Shown piece by piece: positions 51,458 to 52,096 of a stretch of DNA of 52,096 nt. The translations under genes were made by a program, and so were the position numbers. Numbering within the stretch: position 1 is the stretch's first letter; each line of letters begins with the position of its first letter. Under the pieces are notes generated by a model, which saw only the letters and a program-made list of their open reading frames with translations, was not told the origin of the DNA and made no database searches. The stretch comes from an uncultured Clostridia bacterium (GTDB lineage: Bacteria; Bacillota; Clostridia; Lachnospirales; Lachnospiraceae): contig CAMVIN010000003.1 in assembly GCA_947167565.1 (NCBI GenBank), positions 1 to 52,096 of the forward strand. Reading direction: 5' to 3'.

Positions 51458-51775
51458 CTTCTCCTGCGGATATGCTGATAGGGGTGAAATGTTTCTTCCA
51501 CATAGGCATCATCCTCATGACGATTGTAATGGAAGGTAACAAAGTCGCCATTGTATTTATCAATACGTGAGGTAGCAATGACAGGCCGACCGAGATAGCG
51601 CCCAATGTATTTGGTGACGATTTTGGCTTCCATTTCATGTGCGGAAGGCATTGCGAAGGCAGGTGTAGTTAAAATGCTTTACATTGCGCCAGAAACCGTC
51701 ATCACTGTAGCCCCCCTTCAGAGATGAGACAATGAATGTGAGGGTTCCATTTAAGATCTCTGCCGAAGGCACTTT
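51458..51775 (-). pseudogene. IS91-family (Y2/HUH) transposase remnant, frameshifted
   Basis: 'AFGRDLKWNPHIHCLISEGG' / 'GYSDDGFWRNVKHFNYTCLRNAFRT' / 'MEAKIVTKYIGRYLGRPVIATSRIDKYNGDFVTFHYNRHEDD' in three frames. Confidence 0.85.
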
Positions 51776-51898
51776 TTTATAGGTGGTGATGTAATGTCGA
51801 GGAAACCGAAAAGACCGTGCAGATTATTGGGTCACGCGTGCAAAATCGCGAAATTGAAGACGGGGGGTCATCGTTACTTTATAGAGTTCCGAGGCCTA

Positions 51899-51944
51899 AA
51901 ATCTTTACTTTTGACGCCTATTGTGATAAAATAAGTAAAGATTT
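51899..51944. promoter_or_regulatory. 12-bp perfect inverted repeat (operator-like) upstream of XRE gene
   Basis: AAATCTTTACTT-n22-AAGTAAAGATTT surrounding TAAAAT -10-like element. Confidence 0.6.
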
Positions 51945-51961
51945 GAGGGGGGGGTGAGCCA

Positions 51962-52096
51962 ATGATTTCATATGAGGGTCTGGAAAGATCACTTAAAGAT
52001 AAGGGCATCGGGAAGACTGAGTTGTCAACACAACTTGGCCTATCTACCAGAACCATAGCGAAGATAGGGAAAGGCGAAAAGCTTTCCAAGCGCAGT
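51962..52096 (+). CDS. XRE/HTH_26-type regulator, truncated by window end
   Basis: 'MISYEGLERSLKDKGIGKTELSTQLGLSTRTIAKIGKGEKLSKRS'; G-rich RBS upstream. Confidence 0.8.
   Translation, partial: MISYEGLERSLKDKGIGKTELSTQLGLSTRTIAKIGKGEKLSKRS

Noticed and set aside
51795-51932. Short ORF starting MSRKPKRPC, resembling the N-terminus of phage HNH proteins
   Set aside because: Only ~9 residues look familiar, then unrelated sequence; cannot be supported as a gene

Overview
Chromosomal window from a low-GC Firmicute, probably Lachnospiraceae-like. This is inferred from gene content: spore germination GerA/SpoVAF, YtvI, DUF4250, lysine-rich BspA/Ig-like surface proteins, and a T-box on tyrS. The core part holds tRNA-Phe/Lys/Arg, a PhoB/PhoR-Na/Pi symporter operon preceded by a PHO-box-like repeat, two Cache-type chemoreceptor paralogs (one broken by a ~49-nt deletion), an ECF sigma/ABC exporter cluster, tyrS with T-box, a GH42 beta-galactosidase, dus, an L,D-transpeptidase, metK, pckA and an HD-GYP protein. 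Interspersed accessory pieces are: (i) a decayed island at ~14.1-17.6 kb with mosaic gene scraps, a YgiT/DUF4258 toxin-antitoxin pair, a long palindrome and a broken AAA_14 ATPase; (ii) two WYL-domain genes divergent from rtcB (17.7-21.4 kb), the best candidate for an under-described RNA-repair/stress module; (iii) a second decayed island at ~47.2-52.1 kb with a broken MNT/HEPN pair, an intact XRE + DUF1016 (PDDEXK) pair, an IS91-like Y2 transposase remnant and another XRE gene with an operator-like inverted repeat. No CRISPR array or complete mobile element was seen. All identifications are by reading motifs, with no database search.
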